Of a DNA stretch of 64,000 nt, positions 11,545-24,206 are shown piece by piece. Origin of the DNA: Chrysaora quinquecirrha (Eukaryota; Cnidaria; Scyphozoa; Semaeostomeae; Pelagiidae); contig JACTAT010000016.1 of assembly GCA_014526335.1 (NCBI GenBank), positions 4,797,478 to 4,861,477 of the forward strand, read 5' to 3'. Position numbers and translations under genes: made by a program. The number at the start of each line of letters is the position of its first letter. Position 1 is the first letter of the stretch. The notes beneath the pieces were generated by a model. It saw only the letters and a list, made by a program, of their open reading frames with translations. It was not told the DNA's origin and made no database searches.

Positions 11545-13300
11545 GAAGAATATTTTGATACCATAGAGGCAATGTGTTATGTTCTATAATTTCAATGTTA
11601 TTAATATTGCTGGCTGTTTGAAAGAAGTTTCATTGGGTGGTCCAGTTTCACAGCTATTTGCACATTTCCCGCTCTTTTTGCTCAATCAGCAGTTGAACTA
11701 GAGACTTGTGTGCCCTTTTGCACACTTTTTCAACCTCCAAGAATTTTGTAGAGAGACAGAGAGCTTCGTCGACAGCCTTGGAAACCCTTTTCGCAATGAA
11801 CTCAGCTGTTAAGTGAACCATAGCCAGACGGCTCATTCCAATCTAGACTTGATGCCTTTTTCATGACAAGTTGTGTTTTGTCCAAAGTAGACAAAAGCTT
11901 TTTTTCTACACTTGCAGCACCCTTTTGCTTTTCATTTGTCTTGCACCTTATCGACTTTATAGTCTTCGATGTTCTGGGTTCCACAGAAAAAAACAGAATG
12001 ATTTGGAGTGTGTAGGGGCTCTGCAACTTCCTTTAACAGATAATTATATGCACTGTAATCTGTAATATGCATCATGCTTGGAGCTAAAGTGAATCTGAAC
12101 ATCGTACTCATTTGCTATAATATTCTTAACCTGATTCCTATGAGCCTTGTCTTTCAGTTTTTAAGCCATATGATAATGATACCTTCTCTAGGAATTATTT
12201 GACACAGAATCATTGTGTTATTCAATACAAACTACCCAATGAACTTAATTTTTTACCATTTTTGACCTAAGCAACAAGCAGATAAACTATCTTTGGTCAG
12301 AAACTTACCTTAATCTACTCTGCTATACGTTAGCAGATAAAATTTGTCTTTGAACAGCTCCTTCGATCTTCGTAACGTGATTAATAGCAGCTAGAACTAA
12401 TACTGTTGTTAAATTTCAAAATTGTAAATTAAACGCCTCATTTTCTATTACCCTTATCAATGCCTATCTGAAAATTGTAGAATATAATCTGACGAATTGG
12501 CCCTTTAATCAGTTAATTCTCTTTGAATATTTGAATTGATGGATTCTAACCCTCCATTCTGCTGTGATTACTCAAAATTGTCCAATCTAGGAAATCCTGC
12601 TCAAAAATGGTGGGGCACTTTGCATTTTAAACAATTCTCTTTTTCACGAAGCATACCCAACCCCCCTAACGACTTTAGGGAGATAGAATGCAACATTGAG
12701 TCTAGGGGAGTTGGGTCACTTACTCTATGAGAACGGAGTTTTCAAGAGAAACATGAATAGTGGCGAGATTTACTCCATGAGATCAAGAATATCATATCGA
12801 GGATTTCGAATCGTCCTCAATATTTTTGGGGAAGATAATTCAAATTTGGCACAAAACCTTTATAAGCTTTATTTGATTTCGAAAGAAGCAAATGCAATGA
12901 TTTTTTGACTTGACTTTGACGTTATCGTCATCACATGACAGTTGGTAACTTGGTGTGTAATGTGAATGTCAAACGCACATGAATCGAATGGTGTATCATA
13001 AGTGTGAATTTGACTTAGCCTATCTCATGTTATGACCAAAAAGTCATTTTTAGATGCCTTTTTGTGACGTTATTTCGGAGCGACGCCCATTGAAATCCAA
13101 AATGTCTCCAAACCAATTTAGTGGAGCATACTTGAAAATACGTAAACCATCTTTCAAACCAAGGTCAGCAAAAAGTTGTCATTTGACCCTACATTTCGAC
13201 CTAATACAACCTATTGTCTATATGAATGAGTATGGCATGCCGAATTTCGAGACTGTAATATCATAAGTTATGGTATGAACGGTTATTTAGGAAGTTTTGG
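11545..13300. other. Intron sequence, nothing recognised
   Basis: Two adjacent - strand open stretches (11654-11836 and 11802-12026) read as lysine-rich helical peptides and may be parts of one decayed ORF. I recognise no family. The rest is AT-rich, without supported features. Confidence 0.35.
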
Positions 13301-13309
13301 AGCGAGTGA

Positions 13310-15760
13310 GCAAACTGCTTGCAAACAGTGCTTTGTTTAGCATAGTTAAAACTCCCCAAACTTGATAAAGTCATTCGGGCGCTAATGTTTAACTGCCCTC
13401 TCCTTTCCATTATTTCATCCGCACTATAAATGTTCCTTTTTGCTCTGTTAATAAGACAATCTGCCAACACGTTGCTTTCTTTGTCCCAATTCTTAATGCT
13501 TTACAATGTTCTTTTTTCCCCCTCTTTGAATTTCTTTATATCCTCTTCCTCAATTAATTTGGTAATTTTATTTGGGAAAAACTCCTATTTACGCTTTTCA
13601 TTATGCCTCCCCAGATTTTCTGTATAGCTACGATTTCACATGTTTCTTTTATGTTATATTTTTGCGTTTAGGAATTCCCTTCCGGTCGAATTTTATCATT
13701 GTTTGAATGATATGTAATCTAATCCTTTGGGTCATCGTTTTTCGTACATTTTATTTCGTGGAATCTAAAATCATTTTTCTTCCGATTTTTGTTTTTAAAT
13801 TTCATACATCTTGTGCTGTGCATCGCCGTGAGGGATTCACTGACATTGTAGTGCATGTAATAACACAACCTTCTTTATTCTTATGTGGCTTATTGCTTGG
13901 GATTTGAATAGGCAGGGGCTAAGACTGCATTTAGGATCTTATTGTTGGGGATGTTGAAATAGAGAGGGGTTGGTATTGTATGCAGAATGGATACAAATAG
14001 GGTATTAGGGTTCTTCCTATTACACTACTTATAAGCTTAGGCAATTCATAGTTACATGAAACGTAGTAGACACATAATTGCATTGAGCATGCGAATTAAC
14101 CCCATATATCAATATTTTTAAGCCTTTGTTAAATTTTTACGTTTGAGTGTTTGGATTTTACAATAATTTCTTATCCTCACGTGGCCTCGTACACTATACT
14201 GAGTTTGCTGCTTATCCTCATAAAGAATTTATTGACATAGTAGCCCACATCATAACATATCACCCTTATTCTTATGTGCCTTTTTGCTGTTGAGTGCATT
14301 CAGGATCTAATTGGTGGTGGAGGAATTTGTAGGCAAGATTGATTCAGCTAGGAGATTCAGTAGACACTTGAAATTTCACAGAAAGCAGGTCATTGCAAAT
14401 TGAAGAAATATCAAAACCAGTGTTAATGATTTCGTTAACTAAGGGAATCCTAAAAAGAGCAAGTAAGCGGGGGACGGTAGTTAGACACCTCAGTGTATTG
14501 TTGGCCATTAACATTCATGCTGTCTATTATACGTGGTGCTTATCGTCATGTGGTATTCTCTTAAGAGAAGTTTATTAAAGGCCATAGTTCGGCCATACAA
14601 TAAGGGCGTTATTTTGCTTGATAAGACACATTGCTTCCCAGTAGAACTGCTGAACATCTATTCAAACATAACCGGACCACTAACTTTTCTCAAGACAACT
14701 CTATTTCAAATACCAATAGCTTGTTTGCGCATTAATTCGTTAAAATTGTCATGTACAGCTATAAAATCTTGCCAAAATTGGAAACACCATGCTCTTGTCA
14801 TGTTTCATCTTTAAAAAATCCAGCTTTACAATAACATACTTGGATTAATAAATCCTTCTCGCCTAACTCAATGTTTGGGCAACTGATAATATCAAATTTC
14901 CAGGAACGAGTTTGAGAGGGGATTAGGCGACTTTGAGCTAGTAGCATTAGCAAGGGTAACATCTCATAAGTTGTAAGGCGTTCTTTCTACGTTTTGTAAA
15001 AATACTCTGTAGATTTTCTGTCCAATTGATTGTTATTTTCCTACTGATTGCATTTATTGTCATTGTCATATTCATATTTATATAGGTGCTTGTTAGCAAT
15101 GCTGTGTCTTTTTCGTATACTGTGAATCATTCGAAACAGCTATTGTAGATAAATTTTCCTTAGTTTTTGTAAATAACATTTTCATCAGAAGCAATCTAAT
15201 TCATTTTTCCTTGTCTTTTTTCAGATCCTTTCCTAGGTAAGTGTGCATTTTTATCAAATTTCTTGAATTAATAAAAAGTTTTCTTAAGTAGGCTTTTACA
15301 AAAAAAGCAATAACCGGTTTTCTGACTTATTCTTCGATTGTTTATGCTAAAAGGTAACTTGCTGTTTAAACTCATTTGTACAAACCTATTGTCGAGAGAA
15401 AATCATTTCTGGTGAACTTCATTTTTGTATTCCTTGTACTTCCATATCGTGATAAATTTTGATAAGGTAAGGATACGAAATGTGTGAAGAATATGACGGA
15501 CGTATCATTTATTGATATTAGCATTGGTATTCATATTCATTTTGACATATCATATTCATTATTATTATTTTTGTGCACTCCCAATGTTTATTACAGCAGT
15601 TTTGAAAATAGTAAGGATACAAGAATTAGATTATTGTTTAAGATGCTCAGATTGACTTTGGTATTCATACATTTCTTCACAATTGATATTTTTTTATATT
15701 CATTTTTATACTTTTGTTGTGTGTATATATTGATTTAACCTGCTGTGTTACAATGGAAAT
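13310..15760 (+). repeat. Intronic duplication unit U1 (contains the 12-bp exon)
   Basis: Parts of this stretch match other introns of the window. 13360-13600 matches 30850-31140 (GTCATTCGGGC.CTAATGT, then TTGCTTTCTTTGTCC). 14480-15460 matches about 28150-29330, including the segment around each micro-exon and a downstream AAGGTAACTTGCTG. Divergence is substantial, so this is an older duplication than those at 43-52 kb. Confidence 0.6.
15225..15236 (+). CDS. 12-bp micro-exon (peptide DPFL)
   Basis: Acceptor TTGTCTTTTTTCAG and donor CTAG|GTAAGTG flank 12 bp. In phase 1 it completes a GAT codon and encodes DPFL, leaving one G. It is thus a symmetric phase 1-1 exon that can be skipped without frameshift. 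The conserved upstream element AGAAGCAATCTAATTC lies at about 15188-15203. Its neighbours in the model are the 31-bp exon and the 15-bp exon. Confidence 0.5.
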   Translation: MLS

Positions 15761-16859
15761 TATGTACTTTCAGAAATTTAATACAGAGCCTAAGCCTACC
15801 TTACAGCTAATCGTGGAGATTTTCGCTGCATCTTTTTACCTTGGAAAGGATGGTTTTGGTAATTTTTAGTTATTTTCAAATGTTGTTTTTACCAGTTGTT
15901 TTGGATTTTCTTTTTGATTTCATTTCATTTGATTTGAAATAGCCTTACCCATACCTGCGAAAGCAAAGCTTTTAAAGCTGATGGGCACCTTTATTCTTGT
16001 GAAGGTTATGCAACGTTTGTCTGTAATTTTATTTTAGATAGCTACTCTTGTTTCATGACTATGCTTGTTTCAATAAGTGTTTAAAATGTTCCATACCCTT
16101 CATGAAAGCTGCAAACTTCCCTTTACTCGTGTTGATGCGCGTCATATGGAATGCCGTCTTTTTCACCATCAGTCATTCAATGTTGTTGTTTACCTGTGTC
16201 AATGATTGATTCATTTCGTAGCTTTACAACTTTTTCTCACTGCGGAATTTTTGCCTGCCTGAAACGAATCAATATTAGTTGAGGAGACGCCTAGAAAATT
16301 CAATTCTAACATCTTTCATTTTTTATCCCCACCCTTGCAATATATTTATTACTTATTTCTCTCTAGTGTAGCAGATCTGCTTTTACGGCTTGAATTTTCT
16401 TCAGTCCAAATCTTTAACTCTAGACCTGAGCAAATGAGTTTTCTGCCATGTTTTCTTAAGTTATTATTGAGGTTTTGTTGTGCTATGCAGATGATTTTCT
16501 GCCTGCTGCTATATCATACGCTTCCTTTTATTTAGTTTGTGCCAGCTAAACAAGACTGTCACAGGTCAGCCATTTTTTGAGGCGTTTCTTGTGCATTCTT
16601 CAACATTATTTCACTACCCCCAAGCACCAACTTGCATAACTACTATTTTTCTTTCCGAAATCAGATATCTGTTTTCGTTCTTAAAATGTTTTAATTTTTT
16701 TCTTTTTTGCCTTACTGCTCGCAAGATTTTCTACACACTATGAAATACTTATTATATTGAATTTTCTGCCTATTGTGGATCTATTTTTCCCTCAACCCTA
16801 GACTCATTACATGAGTCCCACACTTTGCAAACAGCATCTGCAGCAACAGGAATAACCAT
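15761..16859. other. Intron sequence, nothing recognised
   Basis: Pyrimidine-rich and AT-rich. Small ORFs at 16335-16743 are hydrophobic reading-frame accidents of T-rich DNA. No splice-bounded exon found. Confidence 0.35.
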
Positions 16860-16861
16860 TT

Positions 16862-17216
16862 ACAATTTCAATTCAATTCAATTCAATTTTCATCAACCAT
16901 TTAAGGTCCTAGTAACATTAAATACATACTATTACTAATAATAGTGTATCTATTGTTACAATGTAAGTAAAAGAAATTAGAATAAAACTATTATAATAAA
17001 AAAGAAAAAAAACCGTTCACTAATTTTAATTACATTGCATGACTAGTTATTTGTTCTTCTCATATATTCCGATTTGTAAACAAATTCTGCAAAACTACTT
17101 AATTCATTTACTCTTTCTGGGTTGTTTAAAATGTCTTTAAATATTCTAATTTTTTCATCTTCAGAGCTATTTGCAATTATTTGTAGTGAAAAATCATGTT
17201 TTCTAAAAATGTCTAG
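16862..17216 (-). mobile_element. LINE 3' end fragment with (CAATT)n tail
   Basis: Read on the - strand, an open stretch at about 17216-17053 ends in a LINE-like C-terminus (IFKDILNNPERVNELSSF, stop after MRRTNN). It is followed by an AT-rich 3' region and a pentamer run, CAATT repeated four to five times at 16868-16890, a CR1-like tail. The element is interrupted at 17217 by the DNA transposon; its upstream part resumes at 20548. Confidence 0.6.
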
Positions 17217-17218
17217 TA

Positions 17219-17715
17219 GTCAGTATCGGTTTGTCGAAAAAAACGGTCCCGTGAACTTTTTGTGTTAATTGTACTTTCTATACATCATTCGAAAGGTTTT
17301 GACTTGCAGATCACGAATTTCGATGTTGCCACGACGAATTCTCGATATTACGAGTGTGACGTCATGATTACATCATGGCAATTATCTGAATAATTGATTG
17401 AGCTATTTGTTGAAGAAAATACATTATTTTTGCTTGGGAATGCCTTATTTGGTGCGAAGTTACCTTCAGATATACCAAATTATATTGACTGACGTGCATT
17501 AGCTCTTATAAAAATGATGTCATAGTGACGTCATAACAAAAAATTTGTGATTTTAATATAATAATGAATTAAATTGGGTGGATAAAATATCAAGCCTATA
17601 TTTTGTGTTTCCGAAGTTATTGTGAACTATTTACGGTAGTAAAAAACATTTCATGTTGCTGAGAATTAGCCAATGAACGATGACGTCATCGATTCATCGA
17701 TCTGAACGACAGATT
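17219..17715 (+). repeat. Left terminal inverted repeat
   Basis: Begins GTCAGTATCGGTTTGTCG. It contains TGACGTCA palindromes near 17360, 17529 and 17681. It is the inverted partner of 20056-20545. Confidence 0.85.
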
Positions 17716-17984
17716 CAGAAAACAAAAATTAAAAAACTTTACTTTTTCAAGTCAACACTCCAGTCATTGTCACTTTCTGCATCAGAAATAGCGTATTGTT
17801 CGTTATCCTTATTCTCGCAGTTGTCGCATTCACAAAGGTTGGTGCAAGACAGCGCACGTTTCATGCAATTGCATCTTTCAGTTCCATGTTTCATACATTG
17901 CAACTACATTCTACCAGCTCCACAATGTCATCTGGATATACATGCTGCTGTCTGTCACTGTCAGCTTTCATGAAATATTTCCAC

Positions 17985-19560
17985 TAAGAGAGCTTTCCGA
18001 TTCCAGCGAACTTTTCTGCTGTGTCACAACCAGTAACTGTGATGCGTGCAGTCCTGGAAGTGTCTCAGATTTTACAACTATAAATAGCTGCACAATGTTA
18101 GCAATATGAACTGTATGATATCGTGCTTTCACTTTTCATCTCGTATATATTTCGCACAATGTTTACACCTTGCATCTTGTTACATTTTGTACTAGGCAAA
18201 TAGAATCATCATTGGTCTAATGAAAAAAAAAAACACCGCGGTGATGTTTCATTTACTCTTGAGAAGCCTCAATTGTATGCATATAACTAACAATGTATCT
18301 GCTTCTTCATGGTTATTTTCATCAGTAAGTGAAGGTATTCCTTCTGTTTTGTCATCTGCAGATACCAGGTACTTTGCAATGAGCATATGGTCTTTGCGGT
18401 CAAGTACGACACGAGATCTCGCTTTTCTTCAAGCTGCCTTTTACTTCGGTAGAGTCGTCAATCTTGCTTGCCGTTGTGCCACAGTCAAATGCAGCGCAAC
18501 ACAAATGCATCAGCAAGATCTTTATAGTTCTTAATATCATTAGCAGTAAGGTTTAGCGCTTGTACAATAATCATTGCATCATTAATCATTCTACTTTTTA
18601 ATATGATTTTTTTTTCGGTTCTTGTGTTGATCTTGTGATTTCTTCTCTAAGGGCTATTGCTGCCTTAGCATATATGCTTTGATTTTCCCCGTTCACCTGG
18701 TATGAATGACCCATCCATCTGCATTAAGATTCTTGGTACAACATATAATTCTAAGTCTGGTTTCCATGTAGCCACGAGAGGCTGTGCAAGTGCTGAGAAA
18801 CGACGGTACCAGCGCTGAGAAAGTGTTGCAACGTTTCGTTTCCATATAGCAGTACGTGGCGGGGCCAGTGCTGGGACAGTGGTTGCTATAAAATTGTTGC
18901 ATATTTCCTCGGATTTTTATTGGCTTGTTACAGTCATGTGGTCAATAAGAATACGCGCAACAGACACGTCGCCACGGCTGCGCCACATTCTTCAATTAAA
19001 ATCTTTTAGTAGCAGAAGCGTCATAAGGGCCGGGGAAGTTGAACCAAATTCAACTTTTTATGTCGGTACTACCGCGATCAATTACATTTTCATCATATCC
19101 AGGCCTCTTGAAGACTGGGCAACTAAGGCAAACCGACTAAGTAAGCGTCTATCTTCCTGCAATTCAATAACCTCTTCCATTGATTTCACCTTGATTTTCT
19201 TGCCCAGCGCAAAAAAGGTTGGCCTTGTGTAGTGCCGTCAAGTAGAACCTTGGCCTTGCATTCTTGTTATTTGCGATACCAATAAGGCCATCTTCAACTT
19301 TCAAGGTTTTGATAAACTTTTCTCCAGCATGATCCATTCCTATCCCAATAAAGGAAATTTCTCTTTTTTTAATACAAAGTTCGCCGTTCACGAACGCTTT
19401 CAGTATTTTCGGATCTGTTACTTGGATGTTAGCTATACTATATACGGGCATGATTCGTCTGTAGGTAGTTCTATAAATGCTACAGTAATCTTCTACTCTT
19501 CCCAGCTTTCAGATGCATTACCCAATCTAGCTCGCAATGCATAAACAAATGACTTCAACC
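17985..19560 (-). pseudogene. Decayed transposon gene: DHAGEK / HEEADT / TGCDT uncharacterised family
   Basis: Reading the - strand from 19560 down: ALRARLGN; then at 19451-19164 a clear open block (LKAFVNGELCI, IGMDHAGEKFIKTLKVEDG, LIGIANNKNARPRFYLTA). After a frameshift come FFALGKKIKVKSMEEVIEL, then MINDAMIIVQALNL near 18590, DHMLIAKYLVSADD and DENNHEEADTL near 18390-18310, and finally TVTGCDTAEKFAGIGKLS with a stop near 17985. I recall the same motif order (D-x-A-x-E block, HEEADTR, DTDV, ALTGCDT) from many uncharacterised cnidarian and fish predicted proteins; the HEEADT/TGCDT part looks like a PIN-like nuclease fold. Multiple stops and shifts show it is dead. No database check was possible. 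Confidence 0.6.
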
Positions 19561-20055
19561 TCTGAACCATACAAATATATGTAAAAGAAATTGAAGTACT
19601 TTGTTTCCTTTCTGCTGTCCTTCAAAGATACGCTTAATTTGACAAAAATTTACTTTCTTGAGGTAGTCAGACATTTCACTTACACTTTCCTGGACTTTTT
19701 CGTGTAGTCAATATTAAATGCCTTTTGTAATGCGCTTCTGAGAATTTTCGCAGATGCGCACATACAGCATGCAGTTCTCCGAGACGAAGAACATACTTAT
19801 CCATATATTTCACGGCCCCCTAAAAAGCAATCCTGATGGATTGACGGGCTACCATGCCTAAATAATCAAAAATAAAATGAAATGAGATGAAATCCATTTG
19901 TTCGTTACTTGTCTGACCTAACCGAAGAGCTCTGAGGTTGAGATCAAGATCTCTCTAATGTAACAAAAGTTTTTTTTATTCTTGTGTCTGTCCATGTATG
20001 GATGCGCTGCGCAAGTCTTAGAGCTGCATATATTGAAGAAAAGTCAATAGATCTG

Positions 20056-20545
20056 AATCTGTCATTAAAATCGATGACGTCATCGTTCATTGGCTAATTC
20101 TCAGCAACATGAAATGTTTTTTACTACCGTAAATAGTTCGCAATAACTTCGGAAACACAAAATATAGGGCTTGGTATTCTATCCAACCAATTTAACCCAT
20201 TATTATATCAAAATCACAAAGTTTTTGTTATGACGTCACTATGACGTCATATTTATAAGAGCTAATGCACGTCAATAAATATAATTTGGTATATCTGAAG
20301 GTAACTGCGCACCAAATAAGGCATTCCCAAGCAAAAATATTGTATTTTCTTCAACAAATAGCTCAATCAATTATTCAGATAATTGCCCTGACGTAATCAT
20401 GACGTCACACTCGTAATATCGAGAATTTGTCGTGGCAACATCGAAATTCGTGATCTGCAAGTCAAAACCTTTCGAATGATGTATAGAAAGTACAATTAAC
20501 ACAAAAAGTTCACGGGACCGTTTTTTTCGACAAACTGATACTGAC
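20056..20545 (-). repeat. Right terminal inverted repeat
   Basis: Inverted copy of the left arm, with a few substitutions. It contains four TGACGTCA palindromes (about 20073, 20232, 20242 and 20400). Confidence 0.85.
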
Positions 20546-20547
20546 TA

Positions 20548-20690
20548 TAGCCTAAGATGTTCATTAAATGAACAGTCAAATATGAAATGCAGTTCAGTTT
20601 ACATGAAAAATTGAATTGGGTTGATGGCCTGCTCAGATATTCGGTTTCTGTCCAGGTTTTTATTATGTCCGAAGGACATATTAAGAGGGT
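20548..20690 (-). mobile_element. Upstream part of the LINE tail split by the DNA transposon
   Basis: Open - strand stretch reading FNFSCKLNCISYLTVHLMN, similar to the Cys/His motif region near the C-terminus of CR1-like RTs. It abuts the TA duplication at 20546. With 16862-17216 it forms one LINE 3' end interrupted by a 3.33-kb insertion. Confidence 0.5.
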
Positions 20691-20696
20691 GTTCGT

Positions 20697-20757
20697 TGTA
20701 ATAGGCATATAGGTAGGCATATAGGCATATAGGCATATAGGCATATAGGCATATAGA
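20697..20757 (+). repeat. 8-bp GGCATATA microsatellite
   Basis: About seven tandem copies of GGCATATA, the first ones imperfect. It ends the LINE fragment upstream. Confidence 0.8.
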
Positions 20758-20884
20758 CGCTTTTTCGTGCCAAAACGTAACAAAAGATAAACCACAAATA
20801 ATAGGAATTAAACTTTGAAATCGCCGTTAAGTGTTGTCGTTAGTGGGCATAATTAACAAATGCAATTGCTTGCCAAAAACATCA

Positions 20885-21060
20885 ATTAGTATCAACTGTT
20901 AGTGTAGCGCAGTGGAATAATGCGCTTGTTTCTTGCGCTAAGGGTTGGGAGCTCGATCCAGATGCAGGAAACTAAAATTTGACACCATGATTTTCTCGCA
21001 AAAAAGCCGGCTCGGTCGGGCTTCAAAAAAAGGTTTGACTACAATATTGCAAAATGTTGC
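20885..21060 (+). mobile_element. tRNA-derived SINE
   Basis: The first ~75 bases look like a decayed tRNA: an A-box-like TAGCGCAGTGGAATAATG near 20905, a GCGC/GCGC arm around a short loop, and a B-box-like GAGCTCGATCC near 20949. A tRNA-unrelated body with a GC-rich GGCTCGGTCGGGCTTC follows. It lacks a 3' acceptor structure, so it is not a functional tRNA gene. No second copy is in this window to define its ends. Confidence 0.5.
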
Positions 21061-21559
21061 TCAAGTCTAATTTGATTTTATTTTTTATTTTGAAATATTT
21101 TCATACAATTTTTGATTCGGTTGTTATTCTCAGAGGTTTCTAGAAGTCCCCTTACATGTAAGATATTTTCGTGTGAAGAGAGGAGGAGATTGTGGCGCAG
21201 TAGAAATTGTTGCCCAGTTAGACAGAAGAAATTTTTTCAAAACAGTTTGCGGCTTCGAGAATCATCTGAAAATAAATGGTTCAAAGTTGGCAATCAATTC
21301 TTCAAAGTGCTACTAATTATCAAATATAGTCATCAGCATAGTATGCGAAATTCTTATGATAGCTTTTGGAGATTCTAGAATTAAATTAATCATTTGAAGT
21401 GAAGATTACAGGTTTCGGTGCACTGAAGGGAGTTATTTGTTACACAGTTTAACCTATGAGTTCAAATTTATTAGTACATATACGTTACTAGAGGTTTTCT
21501 ATTTTCGATTCAAAGCTTTGGGATTCTTCCAGGAAAGATTCATCTGATCGCATTGTCAA

Positions 21560-22055
<496 letters not shown>

Positions 22056-22299
22056 TTCGGACATTGCTACAGCGTTGCTATTTTTTGGAAGTTGATGAGT
22101 CATTGTTCTGAGCAGCCTATCTATATCGGATAGGCCTAAGGCGCGAAAACTACGACTCGTCGAATAAATCTACCTCGGCGCATATTTTTGTTTCTAAAAT
22201 GCCAGATTCTCTACTCTGCTAGTTCTTCAAAAGATTTCTGTTACGCTATGAACATTTTGAAGATTTGCTTCTTTAGCACATCATTTGCATGTTTTGTCC

Positions 22300-22690
22300 T
22301 GGAAAGTTTAGATTGTATCTCATATGTAAATCTATTTCTTGGGGTGTTTGAAGAGAGAGCCCTTAATAACGCCTCTTACAAACCCCTTGCTTGGTTGCGT
22401 TACATAGACGATTTTTTTATTTGGAATCATGGGGAAGGCAAACTCACAGACTTCATATCTACCCTCAATAAAATGCTTCCCAGCATGAAATTAACTCATC
22501 ATATCTTCACTAACTCCACACACTTTCTCCAAACAATTCCTTCTCTAAAGATGTCTATGCCAAAGCTACAGACACCCATCAGTACTTGCTCAGCGCGTTA
22601 GCCCATCCAAAACACCCAAGCGTTCCATTCCATACAGTCTTGCCCTCCAACTGCCACGCATTTGCTCTGGCAATGACATACCAGTAAATA
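22300..22690 (+). mobile_element. Penelope-like element fragment, reverse transcriptase palm
   Basis: At 22188-22601 the frame contains a Penelope-type RT core: YVNLFLGVFEERAL, then PLAWLRYIDDFFIWNHGEG with the catalytic DD, then FISTLNKMLPSMKLTH. After a frameshift near 22530 it continues as DVYAKATDTHQYLLSALAHP with the HP motif typical of this family. Upstream and downstream parts are missing. It may belong with the GIY-YIG fragment at 25.5 kb on the same strand. Confidence 0.75.
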
Positions 22691-23019
22691 CCCTATTTCA
22701 TATGAGGGGCATTTTCCGCCCCCCTAATGAACAATCAGTTGTAACAGCTAAGCAGTATAACTTTTAGTGGTTGAAAACGACTGACTTTTACTCAAGTTTA
22801 ATACTCCACAAGTTAACGCAATCGTTGTAACAATTAATAAAGTCACGTGACCATACAAGACCCATATTTGGACAGCAGTCACAAGAGAATACGCTAATAA
22901 GCTAATTATTCTTTGATTATCTTGCCAATCTGCATATAAAACACATCAAACATTCCAAATGATATTTGATTTGCTCACATTATTTGTATTTCAATATTTT
23001 TTATAACTGTCAAGTCATA

Positions 23020-23391
23020 CACGCTTTTTTTTTATAAAGAACCACTTTATAAGGACTTATAGTACTAAAGAGAAAATCATTAAGGAACTTTTGAACGTTG
23101 AATACTTATATCACTGCAAATAATAAAGATTTAGAAAGCCGGCTCCATTCATTTGCAGTCGAAAATCACATAAATTGTACGTTAAGCATGTATCCAATGT
23201 TTCTGTGCGTAGTCTCGAGCTTTGCTCACATGCAAATGTCTCTGTTTTATTGTTAAGTCCACTGTATGTGCAGTTAAAATTAAGGAACTATTAAGGAACT
23301 TTTGGAACTACAATTGCCTCAAAAGAGGCCCAAAAATAAGGAACTTTAAGAACTAGGCCTTGAGGTAGGTTCCTTATAAAAAAAAAGCGTG
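23020..23391. mobile_element. MITE with CACGC-T9-ATAA inverted termini and TA duplication
   Basis: Ends CACGCTTTTTTTTTATAA and TTATAAAAAAAAAGCGTG, flanked by TA at 23018 and 23392. 372 bp, no ORF. It contains several copies of TAAGGAACTTTT. Two related elements lie at 45204 and 50869. Confidence 0.85.
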
Positions 23392-24206
23392 TACATTTTG
23401 ATGACGTCATAATTCTAAGAAAAATTGTCAAAATGTTAAAAATTTGTATTTTCGTTTAGAAAAGACACCAGGCAACTTAAATATGTAAAATAATGGTACA
23501 TCAATTGCTTATTTCAAAACAATAATGAGCTATGATCGCTAGCATACTTAGTGTCTCGTGGAGAAATGTAATTTCATTGCAGAATTTGGCAAAATGTTTA
23601 ACCCTTTAAGAGGCATGTCGGGATTCCGTTCCCTACTCCAAAACTAGCTCGAGGATAAATGAAATAGAATACTCTAGAGAGAATACACTCGTACGTTTTC
23701 ACAATTTTCTTCAACAAAACATGTTACCGCTACGTACAAGCAAGAGAATCTCAACTTATGATTCATATAACAAGCTTATGTAATATCCAACAAGGAACTA
23801 CAAATATAGAAAAACCAATCAGAATGAAAGTTACAAATAGTTAAACCAATGGAAAATAAGTATACCATTTGCGTAGTTTAATCCTAGTACAATAGTTGTT
23901 TTTAAAGTAAACTCCTTAGCACTTACTGATTTCCTTTTCTCGATTCCAATACGAGGCTTTTACGCAAGTATCAACATATTTTAATACATGAATCATGTTA
24001 ACAGTACTCCTGTGGATTAACTAGTGTTCTAACTTCCTACAGTAAATATAAATGAATAAGAACAATAAAACAAACGTATGTGCGCGCGATTGGGGATTTC
24101 CAACAAGGCATGGTAGCAGATCTGCTTCATATGACGTGAGGGGCTCCCACCTTTACAACAGTAATTCAAATTTTTCTGTCATGAACTTAGATTTATTACT
24201 TGAACT

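Larger units (their letters stand above)
17219..20545. mobile_element. 3.33-kb DNA transposon with ~490-bp terminal inverted repeats and TA target duplication
   Basis: The ends are GTCAGTATC...GATACTGAC, flanked on both sides by TA. The inverted arms run about 17219-17715 and 20056-20545 and are roughly 97% identical over the stretch I compared. Internally, on the - strand, there is a decayed gene of an uncharacterised animal family. Insertion split a LINE tail. A TA duplication is seen in Tc1/mariner and some other superfamilies, but long TIRs and this cargo do not fit a typical mariner, and I cannot name the superfamily. Confidence 0.85.

Noticed and set aside
11654..12026. Adjacent lysine-rich - strand ORFs
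   Set aside because: Could be pieces of one decayed protein, but no family motif is recognised and the frames differ.
20885..20965. Functional tRNA gene
   Set aside because: No pairing acceptor stem could be found around the A- and B-box-like motifs, and a SINE-type body follows.
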